Assembly (NCBI GenBank): GCA_029298735.1
Contig: JANSLP010000003.1
Span: forward strand, 186,001-250,000
Source: Ophiostoma sp. CBS 140.51
Lineage: Eukaryota > Ascomycota > Sordariomycetes > Ophiostomatales > Ophiostomataceae
Reading direction: 5' to 3'
Length of the DNA stretch: 64,000 nucleotides
Part shown: positions 1-11,665 of the stretch, one piece after another
How the letters are laid out: each line of letters starts with the position of its first letter
Position numbering within the stretch: the stretch's first letter is position 1
Translations under genes and position numbers: made by a program
Notes under the pieces: model-generated
What the model was told of the DNA's origin: nothing
What the model saw: only the letters and a program-made list of their open reading frames with translations
Database searches by the model: none

Positions 1-1
1 T

Positions 2-682
2 CTCCTTCCGGCATCAGAGACCGACTCTGCTGAGCAGCCATCAAACGCCACCGTCGACTCTGTCGCTCGTTGTGCTGCAGGCGGCCCGTTTGTCCAGCTC
101 GAGTTCATCCCGTCTCTCGAGGCTGCCCTGGGCTTCACGTTCCCAGACTTGTCGGCACCCGATGCTTACGATCAGCTTCGCCAGAAGCTCGGCAACAAGA
201 GCGGCGAGCACGATACCAGCGATGCCGACGGTGGCCGGCTAGCCAAGTTGCTGGACCGTTTGGCTGGTGACCACTTGGAGTCGCGCTCGTTTGCCAACGT
301 CGACGGGCCTCTCTTCATCACCCACCACCCGGCCTGCATGTCCCCCCTGGCCAAGAGCTTTGTCTGCCCTAAGACGGGCCAGACTATTGCTGCACGCGCC
401 GAGCTCTTTGTCGACGGCCGCGAGCTGGCCAACATGTACGAGGAGGAGAACGACCCGGCTGAGCAGCGCCGCAAGATGGCCCGGCAGGTCGAGGACACAG
501 CCGGTGCATCCAACAACACGGTCGATGAGAACTACATTGCTGCCCTTGAGTCGGGTCTGCCGCCCACGGGTGGTTGGGGCTGTGGTGTCGAGCGGCTAGT
601 GATGCTCTTTTCGGGTTCGCGGCGGATTGCCGACTGCCTCAGCTTTGGCACTCTGCGTCACGTCGTTGCAATGAAGAAGTAG
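2..682 (+). CDS. MSK1: Lysyl-tRNA synthetase, mitochondrial type (C-terminal part)
   Basis: The reading frame is open from the window edge to TAG, so only the C-terminal ~226 residues of a class II aminoacyl-tRNA synthetase are present; the 5' end lies outside. It charges tRNA-Lys with lysine. The segment reading FVDGRELANMYEEENDPAEQ corresponds to the family's ELCNAYTELNDP-like block, and GWGCGVERLVMLFSGSRRI is class II motif 3 with the ATP-binding Arg in GVERL. The short tail ending in MKK and the divergent wording (CGVERLVMLFSGS rather than GIDRLVMLLTNS) fit the mitochondrial MSK1 branch better than the cytosolic KRS1 enzyme. No targeting peptide can be checked because the N-terminus is missing. 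The gene is convergent with RAD50, with 203 bp between stop codons. Family assignment is firm; the mitochondrial assignment is inference. Confidence 0.85.
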   Translation, partial: LLPASETDSAEQPSNATVDSVARCAAGGPFVQLEFIPSLEAALGFTFPDLSAPDAYDQLRQKLGNKSGEHDTSDADGGRLAKLLDRLAGDHLESRSFANVDGPLFITHHPACMSPLAKSFVCPKTGQTIAARAELFVDGRELANMYEEENDPAEQRRKMARQVEDTAGASNNTVDENYIAALESGLPPTGGWGCGVERLVMLFSGSRRIADCLSFGTLRHVVAMKK

Positions 683-885
683 GCTGAACTGTGCTCAGTG
701 CAGTTGATAAACGAACACTTTAAACGCCCTCTGTATTATATCTGTACATACCACTTTACATGTACAACTATCATGGAATATATGAATGAATGAATGCCAA
801 ACAAGAAGAAACAAACTCGCTGAAATCCAATAAACGCCATGCTTTGCCATCTTCGTACAAACTCTATCGCCTCCCCCATCCCCCC

Positions 886-3800
886 TTAACCCTCCATCAA
901 CCGTGTAATGGGCTCCCGTGTGACGACACTGTTCTGTCGGTCGTCACGCGACACGCGGTAAAACGTATAGCAAAAGTCCGAGCAGCGCATGTGCCGCAAG
1001 AACTCCTCGTCGTGCGTAATCACAATCAGCTGGAAGTTGGCTTGCGCCTGCCGCGCCTTGATGATGGCGTGCAGCGCCACCGCCAGCGACCGGATGTTGT
1101 CGCTGTCCAGGTTTGTCGTCGGCTCGTCCAGCGCAATCAGCCCGCAGTTGACACCAAACGACTCGGCCAGCGCCAGCCGAATGATAATGCTGGCCAGCAC
1201 CTTTTGACCCGCCGAGCAGCGCCCGCGCATGTCCATTTCCGTGTCCTGTTTGACCATGCACACTCGGTAGTTGTAGTTGCGCTTGCCCGTGGCCGTCTCA
1301 TTGTCCGACCGGATCAGGATTGTGTCAATGTCTGTACCCTGGTACGTCGCCCGCCACAGCTCGCCCGCGATCCGGTTGACTTCCTCCATCTTGAGGCCGT
1401 GGTATTCCATAATGGCCTTGTCGAGGGCCGCCGAGTACCGTCCCAAGTCGTCAATGGCGGCCTTTGTCGTCTCGACGCGGATGTGCGACTCCCGGTACCG
1501 GAACTCGGCCTCCTTGTACTCTTGCTCGTACTCGTCCAGCAGTCGCAGCAGTTCCTCATCCTTGGTCTTCATGCTGCCCCAGATCGCGCTCCGCTCCGCC
1601 AGCAGCTTGCTGTGCTGCACCTCGAACCGCTTGGCCTCGCCCACCAGCCGTTCATAGTCGTCCTCGGCATTGCGCGACTCGAGATCGAGAATATCGCGCC
1701 GCAGGTCGTCCAGCAGCCGCAAGTTGCGCCGGTAGCTCAGGTTGTCGGAAATGTTCTTCTTTTCGCGGTCACTATTGTCGATTTCGGCCTTCATTTTGTT
1801 GACCTGGGCGGCCAGCTCGTCGGCCTCGTGCTCTTGGCCCGTAATAGCTTGTTCTAAGGTTTCAATGGCGCGCGCATTGGCCACCAGCAGCGCAGGGCCA
1901 CCGCGGTCGATGTAATCCTCAATGTCCTTTTCGACCATGCGCAGCTCGCTGACTGTGTGCGCCACAGCGTCGCGCTCTTGTGCACCCTGTCGCTCCTTTT
2001 CTTGACCGCGCTGCAGCGTATCTTGTCGAATCGTGCGCGCCTTGGCAATCTCCGGCTCGAGCGCTTCCAGGTCGCGGTCCGTCTGCTGGATCACCTCGCG
2101 CTGCTGTGTCGATTCCTCCTTGAACGCCTGGACCTGGCTGACGAGATCGGCCTTCCGCTCAACCTGCCGTGCGGCATGGGCAATCTTGTTCTTCAGCTCG
2201 CTCCGCTCGAGCTCCAGCGTGCTAACGGCGTCACGCATGCGTTGGCGGTCGTCAGACAGCTTTGTTAGACGTTGCTTGGCCGCACGGAGCTGGTCCGCAC
2301 AGGTAGCCTGCAGCTCCTGGATCTCTTCAGAGCTGCGCGACGAACCCGCTAACTGCTGCTGCTGCGACGCCAGCTTTTCGATTTGCTCATCCGACTCGGC
2401 AACATCTTTAACTGCCTGCGAGATGCTTGTCACCGTCTTGCCCATCGACTCCACATCCATGCGCTTCTCGTCGGCCTCCTTGAACGCGGCGTCCTGATCT
2501 TCGAGGCGGCGTACCAGCGTGTCGCGCTGTGTCTCAACCTGCTTGAGCTCGTCCCGCAGGCCGGGCAGCTCCGACTCGAGGCGTGTGTACGTCTCGTACT
2601 GTGTGCGGACGGCACGCAGCTGGCCCAAGTTCTGCTCAAGCATGTCCTTCTCCTGCTCCAGCTCCTTCTTTTGCTTGTCGTCCAGATTCTTGGCAATTTT
2701 TTCCATGAGCTTGGACCGTTCGCGTGGCTGGTCCGCAAACGACCGGTCGCAGTGCGAGCACTTGTTGAAGCGGTTCAGCACCTTTTGGGATTTCGAGTAG
2801 TAGTCTTTGAGGTGGTCAAACAGACTAATGTCCTTTTCGGCCGTCAGAATTTCCGACTCGAGGTTGTCCAGCTCCTCCTGGTACTCCTCGATGGATACAG
2901 AATCGGAAGCGCTGGCGCTACCCTCTTCACCACCAGCCTTGACAGCCCGGAGAACCTCGAGAACGTCACACTCACACTTGGCCGACTGTGCCACCGTCTT
3001 CTTTTGCCGGTCACGGATCGTTGACAGTTTGTACTCGACCTGCTTGAGCTCCTGCTGACTCGACTCGACCTGCTTGCGGGCAGCACTAGCGGTGGTGACA
3101 AGACCTTGGAGGGCGGACTGGAAATCGGCATCAACCGACTCAGCAGTCCATCCCTGGCCAACGATGGCAGCCAGCTTGTCCCGCCATGTCGACGTCAAGG
3201 TGTCCAGCCGGCGCTTTCGCTCGACAGCCTCCTTCCTACGTAGGTCGAGCTGGGCACGGTCAGATGCGCGGCGCATGCACTCGACCATCTCGCGGCTGAG
3301 CTTCTCGCTCTCGTTCTCCAGCTGCCAGATGTGGTTGTTCTCCTGCTCAATCTGACCGTCGATGCCAGCAGCCTGGACCTCTTCCGTTGCCTTTTTCAGG
3401 CGAGATTCCAGGTCGGCAAATGTCGACTCCAGAATGGCTTGTGCACCCTCGTCAACGTCCAGTTTCTGGATATCGCGCTGCAGCACGGCCATACGCTTGT
3501 CGATGGCGGCGATGCGCTGCTTGGCCGACACGCGGTCCTGGGTCCTGGTGGCCTTTTGCGTCTCCAGTCCGCTGATGACGGCCGTGTCCTTTTCGAGCTC
3601 CTTGGCGTTCTCACGCTGCAGCCGCTCTAGATCGCGCCGCTTGTCCTGCAGCACCTTTTGGATGCGCTCCCGGAACGCGCGGATGTGGCTGTCGCGCAGG
3701 TCGTCGCTCTCGTAGCCACGGATCTCATGGCGCACAGCGGCCTCGTGGATCATTTCGATGCGTGTCTGCAGTTGGCGCTCATACTTCTCCTTGTCCGACT

Positions 3801-5204
3801 GGTGCTTGCCCTGCTCGGCCTGCTTGGCACCCAGCGCATTGCGCGACGTCGTAAGCCCAGACTGCAGCTTGCGGAACTGTGCCGTCTTTTCTTCCTTGTC
3901 GTTTTGCAGCCGCGCCAGCGTCTCTTCGTACTGTTGGAGGTGCTCATCGAGCCAGTCGTCCGATTCGATGCGCATCTTGACAATGCTCTCCTTGAGCTCG
4001 GCAATGGTTTCGCTGCGCACCTCGAACTGGTCCTGCTTGCTCTTGAGCTCTTGGACGATACCGAAAAAGGACGTCGCCTGCTCGCGGCGCTCTTTCGCGG
4101 ACAGCTGTACGTCATCCATCTGGCGGGTCAGGTCTTCACCCTGCTCCCGTAGATCTTCGATTTGGGTTTGAAGGGAAGCAAGGTGCTTCTCGGCACGCTG
4201 GCCCTTTTCCTTGGCCTCCTTGTTGGTCGCCTCCAGCATTTTCAGTTTTTGCAGCTCCTCGCCCTGCTTCTTGCGCACGACTTTCAGGTTGTCAATGGCC
4301 TTGGTGTACTTCATGGCCTCGAAAATCTCGTCGAATTTCTTCTTGAGAGCGGCAGGCTCGCTCATGGGCCACAACGACTCGTCCTGGTGACAGAAGATGA
4401 CGGCGTCGAGGATGGCGGGCGAGACACCCAAGTAGTTGGGCACGAGCTCATCGAGCTCGCCGACTTTCGTGGAGAGACCCGTACGCTCTCCGTTGTTGTA
4501 AATGACGAGCGAACCGTCGAGCGTCTTCATGGACCGCTGGGTCTTTTTCATTGTGAGCTGCAAACTGCGCGTGACGACCAGCTTCTGTCCGACTGTGGAC
4601 TGGAACGACAGGCGGACCTGTGCCAGGACCTCTTTCTCGCCGCATAGCTAAAGTGGGCAATGTTAGGAGTGTTTGCTGGCTTTACATGGGATGTCGGGAT
4701 GGTGACGCACCTTGGGATCGTGGATAAAGGCACCGCCTTTGCTGTTTGGAGGTTGCTCGCCCGTAGTGGCATATTTGAGGGTTTCGATGATGGTCTATAT
4801 TGTCAGTATGGACGTATCGTAGGCAGGTTATCAAACTCGAGTGGCTGTTGACGCACCGTCTTTCCGGAACCGTTATATCCCACAATCAGAGTCAGCGGCG
4901 TGTTAAACAGCATAGACTCTTGGCTTGCCGGACTGAACGAGCGGATGCTGGAGGATTGTGAGTTATATTGTTCTGTTTGAAAGGCTGGGCATATGGTCGA
5001 GAGGCAGAGTTGACTCACCCCCGGATTCCGAGCTTCTCAATCTTCGCTGTGGTTCGGAACGTATATGTTAGTAACTGTCTGGGAGGGTACATTGTCGGGT
5101 GGTTCGGGTTATGGGTAGAGCGTACACCTAGACGAAGAAAAGTAAGTTAGTAAGAGGCAACCAGACAGAATATGATAGCTTTGGGGATATGGGACAACGC
5201 ACAT
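886..5204 (-). CDS. RAD50: DNA double-strand-break repair ATPase Rad50
   Basis: SMC-like ATPase of the Mre11-Rad50-Xrs2/Nbs1 complex, which tethers and processes DNA ends and activates checkpoint signalling. Proposed exons: 5204-5203, 5127-5126, 5046-5019, 4947-4857, 4794-4711 and 4647-886, giving 1322 residues, normal for fungal Rad50. The N-terminus reads MSKIEKLGIRGIRSF, with Walker A GYNGSGKT at 34-41. Long coiled coils flank a zinc hook KCSHCDR (CxxC near 699-702). Near the C-terminus are the signature MRGRCSAGQK (~1207), Walker B LIALDEPTTNLD (~1236) and VITHDEEF. Introns 3-5 are 71, 62 and 63 nt with GTGAGT or GTGCGT donors. The start is unusual: AT is joined to a 2-nt exon GT and then to CG to make ATG TCG AAG. 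An alternative in-frame ATG at 5092 would add 15 non-conserved residues. Transcribed divergently from WC-2. Confidence 0.95.
5126..5127 (-). other. RAD50: Candidate 2-nt microexon of RAD50
   Basis: Between the start region (5204) and the conserved KIEKLGIRG exon (from 5046) lie two intron-like segments. 5202-5128 is 75 nt with donor GTGCGT, branch site TACTAAC and end TCTAG. 5125-5047 is 79 nt with donor GTACGC, branch site TACTAAC and end CCACAG. They are separated only by GT. Joining AT + GT + CG restores ATG TCG, the expected Met-Ser start. Donor GTGCGT is also used by two later introns of the same gene. Alternatives are one 154-nt intron with a weak GC donor after ATGT, or recursive splicing at the AG/GT junction. 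Confidence 0.55.
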
Positions 5205-7939
5205 TGTGGCAAGCTTGAGCTGAACCGATCCTCAAGAATGTAGGAAAGGATGCTCCATCCAGCAGTAGAGGAGACTGAAGGTCAAGCTGCAGACCCAAAA
5301 AGCTTCCTTAAGCTTAAGAAGAGTTAGTAGTCGTGTCGTTACGGCTGTCGAAGCCGTGTCGTCGTTAAAGAGGCCGTCCTTGGAGACACGAGACGTGATG
5401 ATCGTGAGAACCCAGACGCATTAAAGTGCAAACACGCGATCTGCGGCAGTTGGAGCGCGTTGTCTGCCTAGCGAGGAAAGCGCGGGCTCACGGGACCAAC
5501 AGCCTGCACTGTAAATTTTAGCGGGGCAGCTCATGGCCAGAGGACGTACCTCCCCAGCTCCCGTCAGTGTGTTGTGCCAATCAGGGACACTGTTTATTAT
5601 ACTGTACACATACTGGCTGCGCACTGTTTTGGGTCGACCCTTCAGTGGGTCTCTACTTCAGTGCTTGGCCTGAAAAGCAGGGTTCGGCAAGCTCTCACTC
5701 TTGCCAACTTTGAACGACGTCAGAGGCTTCAAAGATGCGATTTATTATCAGTCGAACGCCGGGGTTCCCTCAAAAAAAAATTTCTCCCAATATTTACTAC
5801 GTAATTGTTACCAATTGATGTCACTTTCTTTGGTATCTTTTCATCATCCCACATTCACCTATTTCACTTGCTTCCTCACTCCTCCACAGCAGTTCTAGGC
5901 CAGGGCCGGTCGTACAAGCGCTGTACGGCGTTCGTGCATCCCACGAAGACGAGACAAAGAGTCTCAACAGTCCACATGTGTACGTTGTGGCCGCCGTTGG
6001 TCAAGACATCCAGCAATTCAGGGTCCTCGCCACCTGGGTAGATCTGCGCGGACTTGTGGTTTAAGCCCTGGTGGGCTCCCTCTTTTAGACTCAAGATTGC
6101 TGGTGCCTGTTACCTCTTGCCGTTTACGTTTTCTGTGTGGCTCGTGTGGTTCTTTCCTTTGAGTCCCTTGATTTTCAATTTCAACACCCGGCAAGAAACT
6201 TACAAGAAAACTCCGACGCTTGGTCGGTGGCTCTTTCCAAGATTGTCCCGTTAGATAGCCTCTAGGTGACCAGTTTCCCGGTTTTGTGTGTTCGGCGACG
6301 CCTTCCCTTGTGCTAGCTCTGCCGACCGCGAAAGAGGGAAAGAACGACTGAAGGCCGTCACTTGCTCGAGTCGCTCAACTGGAATTTCACTTTATTCCTT
6401 TGTCCTCACAACCCGTCCACTGCGCCAACTCGGCTCATCAACTTCCCGGCTGCAACTCTCCACTCCTTGTGTCACTTAGTTTCCTCTCTTGAGCACTTGT
6501 CTTGTTCCCCTTTCCTTTTCTTCCGTCTCTCGTTCTTCAAGGTCTAGACCGCGTTCCCAAGCGCAAAGAAGCTCCGGTACCTCTGGGCACGCGGGAACAG
6601 GTCCAAGTAGAAATTGTCGTTCCTTTCGCGTGGGAAAAGGGGGGGTAAAAAGAAAGCGTCATACAAGATGGGAAGGACGGTTGAAGAAAATAATGGGAGG
6701 GAAGGAAGCATGGGAAAGCAAAAAGCGACGTAAGAATACAACATGGGAAAGTGTCAAATCCCGTCTTGTATCTTTTTGGCAAGCACCACGCAACCGCCAG
6801 ACAGCCGCCGGTTCACTTGCTCCGGGATCAGCGGCCGCGGAGCATTTTCTGCACATCCTACAAAACACCCACAGAAACACTCACAGCAGGGAGCGCTAGG
6901 GCCTCTTGGCCTGTATGAGCCTGTGCTGGGGCGAAAACGCTTGTGGGACAGGGCGCTCTCGGCGCTGTTACTTGGTAATCCATACGTAGAAAGCCTGCAC
7001 AACCAAGGAAAAAGGAAGGTAAAACCGGTCGCGCCTTCCCAGACAAGGCCAGGCCTGGCCGCCAAACCGGCACCAGAAAGGCACCAAAGAAGCACCAAAA
7101 AGGCACTGATTACCCCACCCTTACAGCCTCAAGGAAGGTGAGCACCACGCCATGCAGCTTGGATGTGCTCACTAGCTCCCAGGTCGGCGGCGGGAGAGGG
7201 GCGCCAGGGTCGTGCCTGCTGGTTCTGGGCTTCCCCTCTGTTCTTCTGTTGGTCTGTGTTGTCCTCACTTACCTCATGCCACCCGCGCATTTATTTTGTC
7301 GTTCCTTTGTGCCTATTTGCTGGGGAGCACCAGCAGCCAATTAGGAAAGAGAGGGGAACATTCCGCACCCCCCCCCGGTCCCTTCCCAAAAGACCAGACC
7401 AAAGGCAAAGTGGATGTGCACATTCGACCCTGATTTTCAAAGTACGACCTTCGGATGAGTTTTGTTTTGTGTCTACAGGCCTCATTTTCGCTCTTTTTTT
7501 CTTTTCTCTTTTTTTCTTTTCTCTTTTTCATTTACCCGCACAAGCCTACTTCATAACCATCGTCGACAGCATCCAGTCTATGAGGGACGGGTTCTCCGGT
7601 ACGCTGGCCCTCGTCCCCCATCTTGAACATCATTATCATCCTCGCCGAAGATTGCCAACTCGATTCCGAGCTTTTCTCTCCCCTACAAAATATCACGACC
7701 CGGTCAATCCCCCGTCCTCGATGCCGCATAGCATGTGCCCGCCTACCTCTGTATCCTCGTCTACTCCCCGGCCTTGCCGCTCTCTCGCAACAACGCCGTT
7801 GCATCATCCCCCGCCATCCTGAGACCCGATCTCACCAGTCTCCCTTGCGTGCCTTTCGCTCGTTTCGTCTCTCGTCTCTCGTCTCTCACCTCTCACTTCT
7901 CCCTCTCTTGTCTCTCGCTTCGTCTCCACACGCACAATC
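5205..7939. promoter_or_regulatory. Divergent RAD50 / WC-2 intergenic region
   Basis: 2.7 kb without a supportable gene; it must hold the promoters and leaders of RAD50 (-) and WC-2 (+). The WC-2 side carries pyrimidine tracts (T/C runs at 7494-7530 and a repeated CGTCTCT-like tract at 7857-7926) ending just before the WC-2 ATG. This is common in fungal leaders. A perfect 14-bp palindrome GGCCAGGCCTGGCC lies at 7047-7060. Several upstream ATGs (for example 7163 and 7579) would be uORFs if transcription starts far upstream. Open frames here are short or low complexity. Confidence 0.5.
7857..7926 (+). repeat. CT-rich tract in the WC-2 leader
   Basis: Nearly uninterrupted pyrimidine-rich sequence with repeated CGTCTCT/CTCTCAC units, ending 13 nt before the WC-2 start codon. 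Tracts like this are typical of fungal core promoters and 5' leaders; no specific regulator can be assigned. Confidence 0.6.
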
Positions 7940-8080
7940 ATGTCGCACGGACCACCACAACCACTGTCCGGCGACTTCTTCGCCTTCAACAGCCAAGGCG
8001 GAAATGATGGGTCGTCCGTGATAAGTAACGACCAGGCCGCCGCAGCCGTCGCAACAATGGCCGCACAGTTGCAGCAACAT

Positions 8081-8113
<33 letters not shown>

Positions 8114-10093
8114 CAACAGCAACAGGCCAATGATGATGCCATAATGATGTTCTTCAACGAACAACCGGCCGCTTTCTTCGACAGTTTTGATGAGATCCCC
8201 ACTAGCCTACCACAACAGCAGCAACCAGGCTCCATGTTTCCTCCACCACCACCACCATCACAACAACAACAACAGCAGCAGCAACCATCTCTTGCACAGC
8301 AACAGTCGGCAGCATCTCTCCCGCTAGGCTTTGGCTCTACGGGCGTCGTCAGCAATGGCGGCAACATCAATATCAACAATATTCAAATCACCAGCAATGC
8401 GGCGACCGACGACAGCCCTTCGCAAGATACTGACGGAGTCGACGGGACGATCGCTACAATGGGCGGCGGCGCCAATGAGCCTGGCGGCGGCCCCATGCCG
8501 GTGGACAACTTCACCAGCGGTGGACCCAACAGTGCAGCAGGTGGTGCCGCGGGGGGTGTGGGTGCTGCTGGCGGCGCATTGACCGAGTTCACGCGCCGCA
8601 AGAACTGGCCGGCCAAGGTTGTCGAAGAGCTCACAGGTTTGCTGCAAATCATTGAGCCCAACGGTCGCATTCGCTATGCCTCGCCCAACGTCGTGTCCGT
8701 CCTGGGCTACACGCCCGACGAGATGGCCGGCCAGTCCCTGACCGAGCTGGCACACCCCGATGACCGTTCTGTTTTGATTACCGATCTCAACGCCTGCATC
8801 GCCAACGCCAGCATGTTGCGGATGTACGTCCGTCTGCGGAAAAAGGATGGTAACTACGCCATTGTCGAAATGGTCGGCCACGCTCACATTGCCGCCTCGC
8901 GCTTTGCGCCCAACCCCTCCAACAAGTCACCATTTTGCCAGGCCGTGTTCCTCATGTCCCGCCCCTACCCAACGAAGAACGCCAACCTGCTCGACTCTTT
9001 CTTGGAGCACAAGATGGAGAACGAGCGGTTACGACGACGGATCGACGACCTGCGGCGCGAGGAAGAGTCCGAGGACCGCGACGACGAATCGCATGCACAG
9101 AGCCAGAGCTGGGTGTGGCGGCAAGGTATGGATACGCGATCTGACTTGGCTTCGGCGGCCGGTGCGGTAGCGCCCGATGCTGCGGTCATGGCAGCAGCCG
9201 CGGCCGCCGCGATGGGATCTGCCATGGCGTCCACAATGGGCAACAACACCAACAGCATGTCCATGCCGCCACCCATGACACCGCTCAAGCCCGGCATGGG
9301 CGGTGGGCCGAATAATGCGGCACTCACGCGAGAGAATCTCGAGGGTATTGCCGCACGACGCGCCGACTCCTTGGGCGATAAGATGGCCCGCTACGAGGGC
9401 GCACCCGGCTCGGGCAACACGAATGCTTCGACGGCAACGAATACCGGCAACACGAGCAATACGGGCGGCACGCTGAGCACGGCCGTCGCGCCGGGTTCCA
9501 TGGTGACGGGTGCTCCAACCAGTGTGGGCGGCGGACCAGCATCTACTGGCGGTGGCAAGCGTGCCAACATTGGCTCTTCTGGGGCTGGCGGCAATGCCGG
9601 ATCCTCTTCATTACCCATGACCACGACCGCCGACACCATCGAAATGCTCACGGGTCTACGCTATCAGGAAGGCGAGCGCAGCCGTGGGCTGTCCACAGGC
9701 AACCGCAGTCCACGGCTCATCAAGGGCGATGCGGGCATTGCCTTTTCCGTCAACCGCGACCAGCGGACCGGTGACAAGAAGAAGAAGGCCCGCCTCGCCG
9801 AGGAATACGTTTGTACCGATTGTGGTAAGTACCCTTGTGTATGCTCTACATTTTTTTGGGAATATCTGGCTAACTTTACAGGTACCCTCGAGTCGCCAGA
9901 ATGGCGCAAGGGCCCCAGCGGCCCCAAAACCTTGTGCAACGCCTGCGGTCTGCGCTGGGCCAAGAAGGAGAAGCGCGAGAAGAAAAAGGCTGCGGCGAAT
10001 GCTGGTGTGCTCGGTGGCGGTGTCGGCGTGGCAGGCTCGGCCGGTCCCGTCAGCGCTTCTGGCGGTGGCTCGCCGCTCCACCTCGAGGAGTAA
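7940..10093 (+). CDS. wc-2: White Collar-2-like PAS/GATA transcription factor
   Basis: Partner of the blue-light receptor White Collar-1. The complex binds light-response elements and drives light and circadian transcription in the nucleus. Exons 7940-9824 and 9882-10093 encode 698 residues; the 57-nt intron has donor GTAAGT and acceptor ACAG. From the N-terminus: a Gln-rich region with a polyQ run near residues 48-65 and smaller Q runs; a PAS domain from about residue 216 (LLQIIEPNGRIRYASPNVVSVLGY); a Gly/Ala/Thr-rich linker; a basic KKKKAR patch; and, after splicing, a GATA finger CTDCGTLESPEWR...LCNACG with C-X2-C-X18-C-X2-C spacing, the WC-2 type. The protein is longer than Neurospora WC-2 (about 530 residues) because of low-complexity insertions. 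PAS plus an 18-residue-loop finger makes the assignment strong. The unspliced frame also stays open. Confidence 0.93.
8081..8127 (+). repeat. CAG/CAA repeat encoding polyglutamine
   Basis: About 15 consecutive CAG or CAA codons inside WC-2, after an imperfect CAA CAT start. CAA codons interrupt the CAG run. Further short Gln runs follow at about 8210-8300. The array is likely to vary in length between strains. Confidence 0.85.
9825..9881 (+). other. wc-2: 57-nt stop-free intron inside the WC-2 zinc finger
   Basis: Donor GTAAGT follows the codons for Cys-Thr-Asp-Cys and the first base of Gly; the acceptor is ACAG. The length is a multiple of three and the intron has no in-frame stop, so retention would insert 19 residues into the finger loop (spacing 37 instead of 18) without truncating the protein. 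Splicing restores the canonical finger. Confidence 0.85.
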
Positions 10094-11665
10094 TGTACAC
10101 TCCTCGTGGAGTAATGTATATCTATGTCACGATAGTTGGCATTTTGTTCTGATTTTGTACTGATTTCTGCTTGTTATTTTTGTTCTGCATAGGCATCCTT
10201 GGGTACACGATACAAGGGCTTGGGTTCAGGAGTTGTTATTTGTTCCTATTTGCTTCACCACGTACATACACACATACACGGACGTTTTGGTTGCCTTTTT
10301 GTTTCTGCTCTTTTCTTTTCTTTTTCAAACGCAAGGGGGCCAGGGTAACATGGAAAGGCCGGAACAAGAGAACACGATATTTGGTTCTAGCATAGCTGAA
10401 GACTTTTTGATTTCTCGTTTACTTCTCACTTCTCATTACTGTAATGTCTTGTTGTTTCTTGCATCTCCGTCGTATTGTCAACGACTGTCGTCATTATATA
10501 CTTTTTCTGTAAATCAGATACGCCGTCTTTTACATCCGCAGTTTTTTCAACTTTTATCGACTTTTGGCTTCCTTCACCTCTCGGCTACATTGATTCGATC
10601 TTATCCACCCTCTCGCCGAAAAGTGCATACGCGTCCCCTAAGCTTGTCAGCGAGTCAGGCCCTTCTTTTTCAGCTATTGGCATGCCGCCTTCCGGCCCTG
10701 AACCTGAGATGGTGTGCCCCTCGCCAACAGTTCTCAGTCCTTCTGTCGATCCACTTGAATCGTTCTAGCACGCACTTAGCTTCCAGCTCCAGGGACCATT
10801 TTGCGAACCATTCAGCTCAACCAGGATCGGCCAGTCCCCCTTCCTCGTCTTTTTACTCGTGCAACTCACAAACTCGTTCATTTTCACTGTATTTAATGAC
10901 CTCTTTGCCAAGACTTTTATGCCAGCAAACCCTTGGCGGAGGGTAGAAGGGAGTGAGGAAGAGAAAGAGGGGCCAACAAAACCATGTGCGACGAAGAACA
11001 CCCTCCGTCATCCGGCTCTCCAGCTTCCCCGTCACTCATTGAAAGGCGAGCAGTTTATGAAATGTGTGAGATTGAAGCTTCGCTATTTTGAATAGATTCA
11101 ATGGCTATCGTTTCATGCATTAAACGAGTCACCTGTGCAGGGGAAAGAACGGCAGTGACAGAGGGAAGGTGCAAGTCGAACGTCGAAAAGGCCAGGGAGG
11201 GAGCCCCGCGGACGTCATCAGTGCATGGTTGTTTCCGTTCAGCCCATTTTCAGCCCACTGTAGACCGCCCCTCTTTTTCTTGTTTCTCTCTCCCTTACCA
11301 AAGTACTCGTACCGTCGTGCCGTGTATTTGCTTAGGTCGTACTTCGTTGGAGGTAGGTAAGCTCTTCCAGGGAAGGAGCGATCGTCCATGCCGAATGATG
11401 TGGAGAGGCATGGACGGCCTTAGGTTTGAGCCCAAGGAAGAAGCAAGTCTCAAAAGAGGAAACGATGAGGGAAAGAGGGACCCCAACAGTATTAATCTCG
11501 TCCCTCGCGCCACCTTTTAACTGTTGCCCCTCTTGCATCGTACATTCTTTTCGAGCTTCTTCTCGTTTTTGATCTTTTTGACGTTTCTCAATCTCTCGAC
11601 CCTCAGCCCATACTATATCCCCCTACCAATCTACCTCAAACTCCTCCAGATCGATCTCTATCAAA
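10094..11665. other. Intergenic region after WC-2
   Basis: 1.57 kb between WC-2 and the beta-flanking-type gene. It is pyrimidine-rich near 10.5-10.7 kb and again just before 11.66 kb. The open frames have no family features, and no RNA gene was seen. It should hold the WC-2 3' UTR and the promoter of the next gene. Confidence 0.4.

Noticed and set aside
790..1857. 355-codon frame opposite the RAD50 3' end
   Set aside because: Antisense shadow of the conserved Rad50 ATPase domain, caused by codon bias.
4600..4650. Possible frameshift at the start of the last RAD50 exon
   Set aside because: Rechecking the bases and the translations of all three frames showed that the reading frame continues correctly from GEKEVLAQV into RLSFQS; the apparent extra dinucleotide was a misreading.
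7047..7060. 14-bp palindrome GGCCAGGCCTGGCC as an operator
   Set aside because: Perfect palindrome, but a single copy in GC-rich sequence far from both start codons; chance cannot be excluded and no factor is implied.
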